DNA of 64,000 nucleotides from Lumbricus rubellus (taxonomy: Eukaryota; Annelida; Clitellata; Crassiclitellata; Lumbricidae), in NCBI GenBank assembly GCA_945859605.1, contig OX243821.1:194001-258000 (forward strand), in the 5' to 3' direction. The translations under genes were made by a program, and so were the position numbers. The notes beneath the pieces were generated by a model, which saw only the letters and a list, made by a program, of their open reading frames with translations, was not told the origin of the DNA and did not search any database. Positions within the stretch are counted from its first letter, which is position 1, and the number at the start of each line of letters is the position of its first letter. Of the stretch, positions 26,201 through 34,290 are shown piece after piece.

Positions 26201-29169
26201 GTGGGGCATGGTGGTGCAGTGGTGGCGTCAGTGCCAGGTTCGAATAAACCTTAATTAAGCCGCTGTGTAGGGACCTTGAGCAAATCCTTCACTCGCAATT
26301 GTTTGGGCACTTTGGCGTGAAACTCGGATGCGGGAGCGCCTCTGAGTAGCGATCCTGAAGGGGCGCTTATAGAAATGGAGAAATAAATAAATATAAATAA
26401 ATAAACAAACACCTGGCCGCACTGTACGTAAATCCTCTGTCGCAGACCGTTCCCCATTTTCCTCGGTTGTACACTTCCAGTCTTCCGCTCAATCTGCTTC
26501 GACCAGACAGACGCACACCCTTCACCGCATCTACCACAGAACCATTGTAATCACAAATTTATATTCATTCATTAATTCAATGGACTCATATAACAGCACC
26601 CATTCCAGAAACCTCCTTCAGAGTGCCCCTTCATTAACTCTACTAAGGGGTGATCGAAGCCCAGCCACGGCAAAAAAGAGATGAGATTTATGGAACAAAA
26701 TTTGATTCACATAAATTTATATAGCGCCTCTTCAAGATCTCTACTCAGAGGCAATTGGTCAGATGTAATATTAAACTAATAAATGCAGCGTTCCTTCACT
26801 CACAATTGCTCAGCGCTTCGGCGTGAAACTCTGATGCAGTGTCCACTCTGCATTCGGGAGCGCCTCTGAGTAGTGAGAGCTTGAAGGGGCGCTTAAACAA
26901 GTGCTCATACCTACATACAATAAGTGTTTCAGCATGAATAAAACCCAAAACGTAGTAGTCAACAAATAGATATCAATTCTCCAAGGGCGGGCCAAATGGC
27001 CCCCAGCCCCAATGTGCATGTGCCGATGCATTACTAACCAGTATCATTTTGACAGATGACTCCAACATCTTGTAGATGGTTAACGCACGCTCTCAGCGAC
27101 CGGCGTAGAAGGTTTGTCTCTTCGCTGACCAATCTCAGTTGACAGTCGCTCAGAGTTGGTTCTGAACCGACGCAACTGGACTCTGAGAGTGCGACACCAT
27201 CGACACCTCGACCATAAACAGACACGTTGTGGATGTCGAGACCACCAGTGAAACCAAGCTGACGACAGACAACACTGTGAATAAAATACAGCATCATTAA
27301 GATGCTAAGGTAAGAAAAGATACAAATATTCTTTAATCTTTTACCCGTTTGCCCCAAGCATATCCGCTGAAAACGAGCTTAAAATTTAAAAATGAACAGG
27401 TAAAGGGTTAATAGACCAATTATTGCTATCCACATTTTGGCCTAGTTAGCTACACCGGTAAGCGAGAGCGGCATACGTCTGTTGGTTACAACAGACTGCG
27501 GTTCAAGACCCGGGCTGGGAATTGACATTTAGATATTTAGATATCTCGGGCTAGCACATGTGGGACGCGGTGGCGCAAGCTCCTGCGGAGCGACCTTGGG
27601 CAAGTTGCTTACCCATCATTGTCTGTGGGGGAAGGCAATGGGAAACCACCTCACTTATCTCATCCCCAGGGGCGTAAAGCCAATGAACATGCCTTCGGGC
27701 GGAGAACCTTCATCATCATCATCACATTTTGGTGTACAGATATGGTAAAATAAACAAACATCATCAAAAGTCAGATGTTTAAAAAATTACTTATGCAGTG
27801 GATCATCTGCATTGGTTTTGAGGTGCATGCAGCATAGCTCCTCTGTACCTAACCATTATTATAATTTCGTGCTTTCTAATCCTAGAAATGTTAATGTGAT
27901 GCTTGTGAAAATTTAATTTAAAATTTGCTGTCGTAAACTCTGTACAAACAACCAGAGCAGGGTAAATCAAAGAACTGGTATGTCTACTTACGAAGCAGCC
28001 CTATAGTCGAAGGTCGTGTTACAGACGGTGCCCCATGCTCCGTGCGCGAACACCTCCAAGCGACCAGACAATCCGTCGGTGGCACCCACGAGTCTAACAG
28101 TTTTTCCCACAGGCAACTCTTCGCTTGAATCATCTCAAAACATATAAGAAAATAAAGGACTTGCATTTTGCTTCGGTACTTTATCACCATTGTATTTTAT
28201 ATAATTATATTATAACTGGAAACATTTACAAGTAAAAGTTAACTTAGTTTCCGCGCATATTTGTTTAAATGTATACAACCGGGAGTATTCATTTTAGCCT
28301 GACGGGAGGTGATAATTATGGGACAACCGTCACTCTCTGTAATTTAATTAAACCCTGGGATGTTGATAAAAGATTATTTCTATAATTATTTCATCATTGT
28401 ACTGATTGTACATTGCTCATGGGCGTCCGCAAGAATTTTTCTAGTGGGGCGCAAACTTTTAAATAATTGTCACATGGTCTAAATTTAATGGGTCACAGTT
28501 TGAATTTCCATATTACCACGAGAGAATCCTGTTGCCTACCTATACGTTATGCGCCCAAAGAAAGATATATAGGCCTAGGTTCAACTTGTAGAACGAATCG
28601 ATAATCACATTGAAAATCCCGTTGTAACAACCAAAATAGTCTAAATTTATGTGCAACTACATGTATGCGAAAGATCCAGAGGGGCGCATTTGCGCCCCCT
28701 TGCGCCCCGCTGCGGACGCCCATGACATTGCTACACAAAGAATCTTTAATAATGTACGGATTGTAAACTGGTAATAATTTATTTTGCAACCAAACTGATG
28801 ATGATGCTGACGACGACGATGATGATAATAATGCACAAAATTAATAGGCTATCTATACTCCATATAACAGCTACATAGTGCTTAATTTATCTACGAATTA
28901 AATATTTTAAAAAAGCGTCGAAAGGTGAATGAATGAGTGAATGAATGTATGAGTGAATGAATGAATGAATGAATTAATGAATGAATGAATTAATTAATTA
29001 TGAGCTATTTTCCGCCGATAATCGCATAAATATTGACAGTGTAAGAGAAACTGTGGAATAGGCTAGATAATTTTATCCAACCTTCATTTGACCGGACAAT
29101 GATTATTAAACCGATTAAATGAACGGCTAAGATGAATTCAACGACGCCTAAATTCATTACTTTTCCCAT
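14992..29169 (-). CDS. Secreted/membrane protein: signal peptide, 2 SRCR, FA-like region, trefoil, PKD-like, REJ
   Basis: Thirteen exons on the minus strand: 29082-29169, 27992-28133, 27039-27274, 26413-26530, 25828-26039, 24909-25155, 24146-24408, 22970-23131, 20764-22106, 19419-19530, 18744-18881, 16901-17440, 14992-15181. They sum to 3791 nt (1263 codons plus 2 nt), with phase agreeing at all twelve junctions. The start exon encodes a signal peptide ([18 protein letters not shown]). Two SRCR domains, a beta-rich segment, an acidic linker with a trefoil domain, a large N-glycosylated PKD-like exon, a REJ-type region and a hydrophobic stretch ([15 protein letters not shown]) follow. REJ modules are known from polycystin-1 and sea urchin egg-jelly receptors. 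SRCR and trefoil domains bind ligands or mucins. A cell-surface receptor or matrix role is inferred. The 3' end is unresolved (see 13874-13932). Confidence 0.85.
15601..15945. mobile_element. hAT-like MITE, CAGTGGTTCCCAACC family, copy 1
   Basis: Termini CAGTGGTTCCCAACC and GGTTGGGAACCACTG are perfect inverted repeats. The subterminal GGCCCGCGGGCC palindrome is typical. No clear 8-bp duplication remains. It lies in the intron between exons 12 and 13. The sister copy is 40188-40534. Confidence 0.85.
15990..16118 (+). repeat. CR1/L2-type LINE 3' end
   Basis: GCACTGGGAGTGCCTCTGAT, then AGGTGCTATATAAATTTCTA, then an ACAATACA tail. The same 3' hairpin (GCGCCTCT...AGAGGCGC) ends the LINE at 54395-56095. 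Confidence 0.65.
16139..16888. repeat. AATACAAATTTCTCGATACA minisatellite
   Basis: About 750 bp of roughly 20-50-bp units combining (CAATA)n with AAATTTCTCGATACAA. It directly follows splice donor 16901 in the intron. Its motif resembles the 3' tail of the adjacent LINE fragment (TATAAATTTCTAGTTACAAC). Open frames here are artefacts. Confidence 0.85.
16901..19530 (-). CDS. Exons 10-12: REJ-type module
   Basis: Exon 19419-19530 reads [20 protein letters not shown]. Exon 18744-18881 reads [16 protein letters not shown], then [15 protein letters not shown]. Exon 16901-17440 reads [16 protein letters not shown], then [17 protein letters not shown] and SYTWDLV. The pattern (gene-product segment, DPD, W-C, Y-F-L-V, then Cys-rich beta strand and Y-W) is that of the receptor-for-egg-jelly module near PKD domains. 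A SINE and a mariner MITE occupy the introns. Confidence 0.78.
17883..18102 (+). repeat. tRNA-derived SINE (copy 3)
   Basis: Starts GTGACGCGGTGGTGTAGTGG; B box GGCTCGAATCC; tail AACAAGTGTGCATACAT. Plus strand, inside an intron of the minus-strand REJ gene. Confidence 0.88.
18934..19158 (-). repeat. tRNA-derived SINE (copy 4)
   Basis: Nearly full length, minus strand, between exons 10 and 11. The head is slightly damaged (ACACCCCAAAATTG instead of the usual CCGCGCCCC). Confidence 0.88.
19576..19982. mobile_element. Tc1/mariner-type MITE, 407 bp
   Basis: Long inverted repeats start CACTGTGTCCCAATAAATTG and extend about 100 bp (GGGACCCCTTTTTATAATGT; TTTTATCCTGAGATAATTAT). The element is flanked by TA on both sides. 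There is no coding capacity. A decayed relative lies at about 47290-47470. Confidence 0.88.
20210..20270. repeat. (CA)n microsatellite
   Basis: Nearly pure CA dinucleotide run in the intron between exons 9 and 10. Confidence 0.85.
20432..20745 (+). pseudogene. LINE fragment: reverse-transcriptase C-terminus
   Basis: Reads [20 protein letters not shown], then [17 protein letters not shown], then [12 protein letters not shown] and TAEPA. This matches the C-terminus of the fragment at 32064-32582. It ends in CCTGCCTAGGGGCAGAGAAC and an AGA tail. It is 5'-truncated, with internal indels (the LRG motif is disturbed). Confidence 0.82.
20764..22106 (-). CDS. Exon 9: large PKD-like, N-glycosylated region
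   Basis: The largest exon of the gene (447 codons plus a split codon). It contains several Ig/PKD-like beta-sandwich repeats, for example [29 protein letters not shown] and [14 protein letters not shown]. There are many N-glycosylation sequons (NGT, NST, NFT, NSS, NYS, NIT). No catalytic motif is seen. The acceptor lies only 8 nt from a MITE target duplication. Confidence 0.82.
22123..22317 (-). mobile_element. hAT-like MITE, CAGGGCT family, next to the exon 9 acceptor
   Basis: Termini CAGGGCTTTTTTAAGG and CCTTAAAAACAACCCTG. An exact 8-bp duplication TCAAAACA lies at 22115-22122 and 22318-22325. Internal AACTGCACA-type motifs match copies at 9866 and 33631. Exon 9 begins at 22106 on the minus strand. 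Confidence 0.92.
22485..22545 (-). repeat. SINE head fragment
   Basis: Minus-strand tRNA-like head only (CACTACACCACCGTG at its right end). Confidence 0.6.
22640..22890. repeat. (GT)/(CTGT) microsatellite
   Basis: Mixed GTGT, CTGT and CTAT repeat in the intron between exons 8 and 9. Confidence 0.8.
22970..23131 (-). CDS. Exon 8: acidic linker and trefoil (P-type) domain
   Basis: Acceptor TTTCTGTAG, donor ATCG|GTAGGA. It reads [19 protein letters not shown], then [16 protein letters not shown], then [15 protein letters not shown]. The adjacent CC pair followed by YD and a final CY(F)RP is the trefoil signature. Trefoil domains stabilise secreted mucosal proteins. The preceding Asp run probably expanded from a GAC/GAT repeat. 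Confidence 0.82.
23185..24130. other. Intron with LINE 3' ends
   Basis: An AATC-tailed minus-strand 3' end lies at about 23185-23340. A plus-strand end with CGCACTGGGAGCACCTCTAA lies at about 23870-23935. Another plus-strand end, finishing AATAAATGATTGATTGATT, lies at about 24030-24130. No exon is seen. Confidence 0.55.
24146..25155 (-). CDS. Exons 6-7: beta-rich region, Methyltransf_FA-like
   Basis: Exon 24909-25155 reads [19 protein letters not shown], then [20 protein letters not shown] and [12 protein letters not shown]. Exon 24146-24408 reads [20 protein letters not shown], then [18 protein letters not shown]. The succession (F-x-F strand, G-x-VLLT, N-T-x-I, W-x-x-Y, fris-saG) resembles the farnesoic-acid-O-methyltransferase-type beta domain common in invertebrate surface proteins. 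This assignment is tentative. The exons themselves are well supported by phase and splice sites. Confidence 0.72.
24480..24765. repeat. GAATTACAAAACT minisatellite
   Basis: Units of TGAATTACAAAACTGAATTA and variants, 70 bp outside exon 7. Confidence 0.75.
25190..25460. repeat. 17-bp minisatellite AATTAAATAATAAGCAC
   Basis: About 15 units, mostly exact, between exons 5 and 6. Confidence 0.9.
25578..25731 (+). repeat. tRNA-derived SINE (copy 5, 3' truncated)
   Basis: ACGGTGGTGTAGGGTATG head, B box GGTTCGAATCC, ends at GTCGGGAGC. Confidence 0.82.
25828..26530 (-). CDS. Exons 4-5: second SRCR domain (group A)
   Basis: Exon 26413-26530 reads [20 protein letters not shown], then [16 protein letters not shown]. 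Exon 25828-26039 reads VACRQLGL, then [20 protein letters not shown] and HAVGLICE. There are six cysteines, and the split after AAR/VAC is the two-exon arrangement of group A SRCR domains. Two SINEs sit back to back in the intron. Confidence 0.92.
26071..26195 (+). repeat. tRNA-derived SINE (copy 6, 3' truncated)
   Basis: GGGACGCGGTGGTGTAGTGG head, intact B box, broken off after GTTGCTCAGCGC. Confidence 0.85.
26201..26410 (+). repeat. tRNA-derived SINE (copy 7)
   Basis: Starts GTGGGGCATGGTGGTGCAGT and ends GGGGCGCTTATAG with an AAATAAAT tail that abuts the exon 4 donor. It is in tandem with copy 6. Confidence 0.82.
26791..26920 (+). repeat. tRNA-derived SINE (copy 8, 5' truncated)
   Basis: Body from CCTTCACTCACAATTGCTCA to GGGGCGCTTAAACAAGTGCT. 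Confidence 0.82.
27039..28133 (-). CDS. Exons 2-3: first SRCR domain (group A)
   Basis: Exon 27992-28133 reads [19 protein letters not shown], then [17 protein letters not shown]. Exon 27039-27274 reads [13 protein letters not shown], then [15 protein letters not shown] and LQDVGVICQ. Six Cys, same exon split as the second SRCR. It carries a longer loop before the fifth Cys (about 20 extra residues). Confidence 0.92.
27558..27730 (+). repeat. Second SINE-like family
   Basis: GTGGGACGCGGTGGCGCAAG, then GGCAATGGGAAACCACCTCA, ending in a CATCATCAT tail. It is distinct from the common SINE after the first 15 bases. Confidence 0.6.
28428..28724. mobile_element. hAT-like MITE, CATGGGCGTCCGCA family
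   Basis: Termini CATGGGCGTCCGCA and TGCGGACGCCCATG are perfect inverted repeats. An exact 8-bp duplication ACATTGCT lies at 28420-28427 and 28725-28732. 297 bp, in intron 1 of the SRCR/REJ gene. Confidence 0.93.
29082..29169 (-). CDS. Exon 1 of the SRCR/REJ gene: start codon and signal peptide
   Basis: ATG at 29169, 29 codons plus one base. A hydrophobic core ([17 protein letters not shown]) and a polar RSNE end fit a signal peptide. Donor GAAG|GTTGGA is phase 1, which matches exon 28133 (AT-GAT) to give NEDDSSEEL. The donor is weak, but several donors of this gene are GTTAG/GTTGG. Confidence 0.75.
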
Positions 29170-29220
29170 TTTACCGACAACTTTTAAAATACTTTACTGA
29201 GAGGAAAACGAGCGCCATTT

Positions 29221-29310
29221 TTTATTTTTACGTTCGGGTACCGGATGACGTCATGCACACATCTGACGTCATTACCAAGTCACGTGATAAAATGGCGATG
29301 AAATGATGGA
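29221..29310 (-). promoter_or_regulatory. Promoter of the SRCR/REJ gene: two CREs and an E-box
   Basis: TGACGTCA at 29246-29253 and 29264-29271; CACGTG at 29281-29286 followed by AAAATGGCGATG. These lie 80-120 bp upstream of the start codon on the minus strand. CREB/ATF and USF-type factors are known binders of such sites. Use in vivo is inferred. Confidence 0.6.
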
Positions 29311-30260
29311 ATCAAGTACGGAGAATTTATTAATAATTAATTATTTACGTGTAAGGGCGTAAATAAGTATGTACTTTATTGAACCGCCTGCAAACGCGCT
29401 GCGGGTACATTGGATGAGAACAGAACAATAGTATAGCTTGTGCAATCATCTTACTTACTTACATAGAAAATCTAAATATAGCCTACACTTTCGTAATTTT
29501 ATAGTTATAGTCGAATACCCATATTCAGTCACGTTTCACGTTGCAGGCTGGAAGTTCTGCGCTGGCTCTCTGTCCGTCAGCGTATTTAATACATGGTCGC
29601 TAGATAGCAGAGCATTTTTCGTAAAACTCCATTGACGCAGCTTCCAACAATTAAACTGCATTCGCTAGGTGATGATGGTGAGAATGAAAATACTGTAAAC
29701 CGACAAAATCTGTTGAAAGTGAATTTTACCACAGTTTGTTATCTATACTGTGATTTTACCCTCGTGATTTTCAGGATTTTGACAAATTAAATCGATAATA
29801 CGATAGCATGTTGACTTTCGGTTTAACTTGGTGTTGCAAGCCGAAGCGCATGAGCATTAATTGCGAGCAAAGGATTTGCTCAAGGTCATTACGCGGCGGC
29901 TTGAGGTGGATTCGAACCTGCAACCCTTAGGCTCCAAGGCAGTGAAGGCACCGAACTCACAATCACACCACCGTGCCCTAACTAACTTCTGTAGCGCTGG
30001 TCTAGAGCCTCTGTGAATCCAATACCCGAGCCCACGCAGGACATTTTGTTTTTTATCCTCACTTGAAAAATGAATTAAAAAACCATTCGCTGGTTTTCCC
30101 GCTATTCTCTGCAAGCCACACGCTGGTTCCACAGTCCAATTGGAACCGGAAGTCATTGACCTACGTACGTTGTACCAGTGTACCTGTATTCAAAAGTAAT
30201 TACGACCGAGAGTGGTATTAGCAATCGACCCGACAAAAAAGGCATTGTCCCTCCATATAC
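29310..30260. other. Intergenic stretch
   Basis: No coding evidence. Contains a minus-strand SINE at about 29840-29979 (copy 9). Confidence 0.55.
29840..29979 (-). repeat. tRNA-derived SINE (copy 9, diverged)
   Basis: GGATTCGAACCTGCAACCCT (B box inverted) and CACACCACCGTGCCC head. The subfamily with CTTGAGGTGGATTC also includes copies 3 and 13. Confidence 0.8.
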
Positions 30261-31115
30261 ATTATATAACTACCTGTGCTATATGCTATTACCTGTGCTA
30301 TGCTATCACCTGTGCTATGCTATCACCTGTACTATGCCATACATGTGCTATGCCATACATCTGCTATGCTATACCTGTGCTATGCTATCACGTGTGCTAT
30401 GCTATACATGTGCTTATGCCATACCTGTGTCGTGTTATACCTGTGCTATGCTATCACGTGTGCTATGCTATACATGTGCTTATGCAATACCTGTGTCGTG
30501 CTATACCTGTGCTATGCTATCACCTGTGCTATGCTATACATGTGCTATGCCATACCTGTGTCATGCTATACCTGTGCTATGCTATCACCTGTGCTATGCT
30601 ATACATGTGCTATGCCATACCTGTGTCGTGCTATACCTGTGCTATGCTATCACCTGTGCTATGCTATACATGTGCTATGCCATACCTGTGTCATGCTATA
30701 CCTGTGCTATGCTATCACCTGTGCTATGCTATACATGTGCTATGCCATACCTGTGTCGTGCTATACCTGTGCTATGCTATCACCTGTGCTATGCTATACA
30801 TGTGCTATGCCATACCTGTGTCATGCTATACCTGTGCTATGCTATCACCTGTGCTATGCTATGCATGTGCTATGCTATACCTGTGCTATGCTATTACATG
30901 TGCTATGCTGCCCACCCCCACTCTGAGTCCCTCCATACGTTATATAGGCTAACTACCTGTGCTGTGCTATGCTGTTACCTGTGATTATGCTGTATAATAC
31001 CTGTGCTATGCTGCCCCACCTCCCCACTCCAAGTCCCTCCCTACGTTATATAACTACCTGTGCGATGCTATTGCCAGTGCTATGCTATTACCTGCGCTTT
31101 GCTATACATTTGTCC

Positions 31116-31444
31116 CATAGGCGTAGGGGACATTTCAACGTTGGGGGGGCAAAAATTAGACTTTTGCCCGAAATTTTTTTTCCCTCCGGCCGAAATCTTA
31201 AGAAAAATTTCCGTTACGTTTGCCCGAAAATTCTGACGACCTTTTTTTTAGTCATTCGGGCAAAATCTCCATTTTTTTCGGGCAAGTCTGATTTTTCGGG
31301 CAAGAAGACCCGTAAAAATAAGAAAAGTAAAAATTTTCTAAAACTTTTTTTTATTTTTCCGGGTCTGCCTGCCCGAAAAATCAGACTTGCCCGAAATTTG
31401 GGGGGGCATTTGCCCCCCCTGGACCCCCGTCTCTTACGCCTATG
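31116..31444. mobile_element. hAT-like MITE, CATAGGCGTA family, complete
   Basis: Ends CATAGGCGTA and TACGCCTATG, body rich in TTGCCCGAAA/TTTCGGGCAA. Exact 8-bp duplication ATTTGTCC at 31108-31115 and 31445-31452. Same family as 2626-2858. Confidence 0.93.
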
Positions 31445-31621
31445 ATTTGTCCTTTGCTAAGCTATACCTGTGCTATGCTGCCCCACCTCCTCCAAGTCCC
31501 TCCCTACGTTATTTAACTACATGTGATGTGCCATGCTATTACCTGTGCTATGCCATACCTCTTCTATGGTATCACCTGTACAGCTCTGTGCTATGCTATA
31601 CCTCTGCTATGCTATTATACC

Positions 31622-31763
31622 CAGGGTGAGAATTGCCGGGGGGGTTAGGGGTTCAACCCCCCAGTCTTTTTTAGAGCCCCATGTTAAAGTATGTTTTTCA
31701 TACCCCAATTTCAAGTTTATCATAGGCCCACCCCCCAGTTATTTTTCCACAATTCTCATACTG
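31622..31763. mobile_element. hAT-like MITE, CAGGGTGAGAATTG family, complete
   Basis: Ends CAGGGTGAGAATTG and CAATTCTCATACTG. Exact 8-bp duplication ATTATACC at 31614-31621 and 31764-31771. Copies A and B sit in USP intron 9. Confidence 0.9.
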
Positions 31764-31957
31764 ATTATACCTATGCTATGCTATACCTGTGCTATGCTAG
31801 TATACCTATGCTATGCTATCACCTGTGCTATGCTGCCCCACCTTCCCCACTCCAAGTCCCTTGAACTCCCTTCCTACGTTATAATTATAGGCTAAGTTGG
31901 CTAACTACTTGTGCTGTGCTGCGCTTTGCTATTACCTGCGCTATGCTATTACCTGTG

Positions 31958-32001
<44 letters not shown>

Positions 32002-32063
32002 TATTACCTATGCTAATGCCATGTTATACCTGTGCTATGCTATACCTGTGCTATGTTATACCT

Positions 32064-32582
32064 TCTTCTTCTTCTGGTTCTCTGCCCCTAGGCAGGTTCG
32101 GCTGTCCAATGTCGCCACTCTTCCCTCCGCTGGGCCTTCTCCTTTAGTTTCTGATATCCGATCTTCTTCATCAGAGTGTCCAGCAACATCTGTCGGGGTC
32201 TTCCTCTTGTTCGTTTCCCCTCCATTTGTCCTTCTAACACCGTTTTCACCAGACTGTCTCCTCTTAGCATATGCCCTATCCAATTCTTATGCCTTTCTCT
32301 GATTGTTTTTATCATTGTTCTTTCCTCTCCTACCCTTTCCAGCACTTCCTCGTTTGTTCTGTGTTCCGTCCAGCTGATCTTCTCCATTCTTCTCCACGTC
32401 CACATTTCAAACGCTTCGATTTTCTTTATGTCTTCTTTTCTCATGGTCCAGGTTTCGGAACCATACAACACCACACTCCACACCAGTGTTTTTATCATTC
32501 GTTTCTTGAGACTTCTGTTTAGCTTTCCTCGTAGTAGTTCTCCTCTTTTCGTAAATGCCTCTTTTCCCATTGCAATCCTCCT
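32064..32582 (-). pseudogene. LINE 3' fragment with reverse-transcriptase C-terminus
   Basis: The open minus frame (stop at 32088) reads KTLVWSVVLYGSETWTMRKE, then EAFEMWTWRRMEKISW, then RHKNWIGHMLRGDSLVKTV and RQMLLDTLMKKIGYQKLKEK. This is the familiar C-terminal region of non-LTR endonuclease-reverse transcriptases. It is 5'-truncated, with a 3' tail of AAG repeats. The 12-bp duplication TATGTTATACCT lies on both sides (32052-32063 and 32583-32594). Confidence 0.9.
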
Positions 32583-32819
32583 TATGTTATACCTGTGCTA
32601 TGCTATACCTGTGCTATGCTATAGATGTGCTATGCTGCCCCACCGCACTCCCCTCCACTCCAAATATTGAACATACAGCAGAGACAATTCTAGGACTGGG
32701 GGGGGGGGCATATGCAACGGGGAAAATGCGAAGGGTAATCCTCGCATCACCCTCTCTCTCTCTACAACCGTTGGCCTTTCGTTCGCGCGCGGATTACTCC
32801 GCCGGCTAATTACCACAGT

Positions 32820-33240
32820 AGTCAGGGCGTCGTCGTCGTCGTCAGCTTATCGCGTGATTCCTGATAATGCCCTTCTACGCACGCCCCCAACCACTGATGA
32901 CAACGACGACGACAACGATGATGATGTCGTGATTGCTAATACCACTCTCGCGTATTACTACGATGACTACAACGCGAAGCCGCGTTACGCCCAATCTCGA
33001 TCCCTCCGCGCCCAAAACCTAGCGCTGCTGCGGTTTCTGGCGCCTGCCTGCGGCGGTTGCGCTGTCCTTTTGGGTGCGTTCGCAGCGCCACCCACCGGAT
33101 TAGTAAGCCAACAGTAGATCTTCTTGATCCTGTTTTCCGTCGTCGTGTGCGCTGTGCTGTGCTGTGCATACCTGGACGGCTATTATTAGATTATTATGCC
33201 TACGCGAGATTATTATGAGGGTTCCGCTGCTGCCTTGTCA
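32820..33240 (+). other. GC/CpG-rich block with an unassigned open frame
   Basis: The plus frame through 33117 stays open for over 90 codons. It reads DNALLRTPPTTDDNDDDNDD, then ANTTLAYYYDDYNAKPRYAQ, then LLRFLAPACGGCAVLLGAF, and stops TAG. It has no clear ATG. The opposite strand is also open, so composition alone may explain it. It could be a CpG-rich 5' exon or promoter; I recognise no family. Confidence 0.3.
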
Positions 33241-33380
33241 TGGCGCTATACCATCACGACACGTGTAATGCTGCATTCCATTGGCGTCTTAAACTGGTGC
33301 TTGCCGTGTCGACTCGCGTTTGACTACTTTGATCGATTTGGTGTTTAAGGAGTTATAAGGTGTCACCGTGTCTCTCACAG

Positions 33381-33598
33381 TTTGTTTGTATGTGCACTTG
33401 TTATAGCGCCCCTTCAAGCTCTCTCTACTCAGAGGCGCTCCCGAATGCAGAGCGAACACTGCATCGGAGTTTCACGCCGAAGCGCTGAGCAATTGTGAGT
33501 GAAGGACTTGCCCAAGGTCCTTACGCGTCGAGGTGGATTCGAACCTCGAACCTTCCGGCTTCAAGGCAACGGCGCAACCACTATACCACCGCGCCACA
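33381..33598 (-). repeat. tRNA-derived SINE (copy 10)
   Basis: Near full length, minus strand, with a TTTGTTTG tail and an inverted head CACCGCGCC. Confidence 0.88.
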
Positions 33599-33630
33599 CA
33601 ACCAGACAGTACAACCAGTATGAAAGCAAG

Positions 33631-33829
33631 GCTTTTTAACGCAGTTGTACACAAAATTTAGGCCTACAGTTCTTAATGGATTTCTGCAGTTGTAGAAGCA
33701 CTTCTGTACAGTTAAAACTAGCAACAAAAGGTAATTGTCCTCCGATTAGAAGTAATTTGCCATGAAAAATATGAACGAAAAGAAGCTAGGGGTTGTGCAG
33801 TACTAAAAATTCCTTAAAAGCAGCCCTGT
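33631..33829 (-). mobile_element. hAT-like MITE, CAGGGCT family, copy 3
   Basis: GGCTTTTTAACGCAGTTG at the left and CTTAAAAGCAGCCCTG at the right. Target duplication not recognisable. Confidence 0.65.
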
Positions 33830-34290
33830 TCTTGCCCTATGTGCGGCGCCCATGTTTGTTGATCTTCTGTGGTTTTCTCTCCTTCCCTTTCCCCCTAAAA
33901 GTGCACTAGTCTGAAAAGCGAATTTAATCGCAGCGTATTTCCAATTAAGTTCATTATTTTATCTTTATTTTATCTTTTCTTTGTTTGCTTGCCTAATTTC
34001 GCATAATTCAGTAGCCTCAGATCTGATTATTGACTTGCCATAGGCTAGGCCTAATTCGCATCCAGGCTAATCAGCCACGATCCAGTATTTCAGCAAACCT
34101 ACCCAGCGAAGCTATAGTCGGTTTCGACAGCTTTCGACGGTGAATATAAGCGCGTGTTTGAATAGGCTTCCGCGACTTTGCTTTCATGAGTTGACGACTA
34201 CAAAGCGACACGATAGACAATCTTGATTTTGCTTTAGTAGCGCGTGCGACTCTGCTGCAAGCTCAACGGAACGCACCATTACGCGGCCGT
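33830..34290. other. Intergenic stretch upstream of the arrestin promoter
   Basis: Unique-looking sequence with no repeats or coding signal that I recognise. Confidence 0.5.

Larger units (their letters stand above)
30270..32640. repeat. Interrupted CTGTGCTATGCTATACC minisatellite
   Basis: About 17-bp units (ACCTGTGCTATGCTATC and variants) with a higher-order period of roughly 120 bp at 30470-30890. The array resumes at about 31050, 31450, 31530, 31765, 32010 and 32585. Between these blocks lie a hAT MITE, a second inverted-repeat element, a TA run and a LINE fragment. The long parallel open frames come from the repeat. Confidence 0.9.

Noticed and set aside
30270..30960. CRISPR-like regular repeat spacing
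   Set aside because: Eukaryotic context, no unique spacers; it is a minisatellite.
30178..30984. 268-, 246- and 216-codon frames rich in Cys, Tyr and Leu
   Set aside because: Three overlapping frames of one 17-bp tandem repeat; a coding gene would not be open in all frames.
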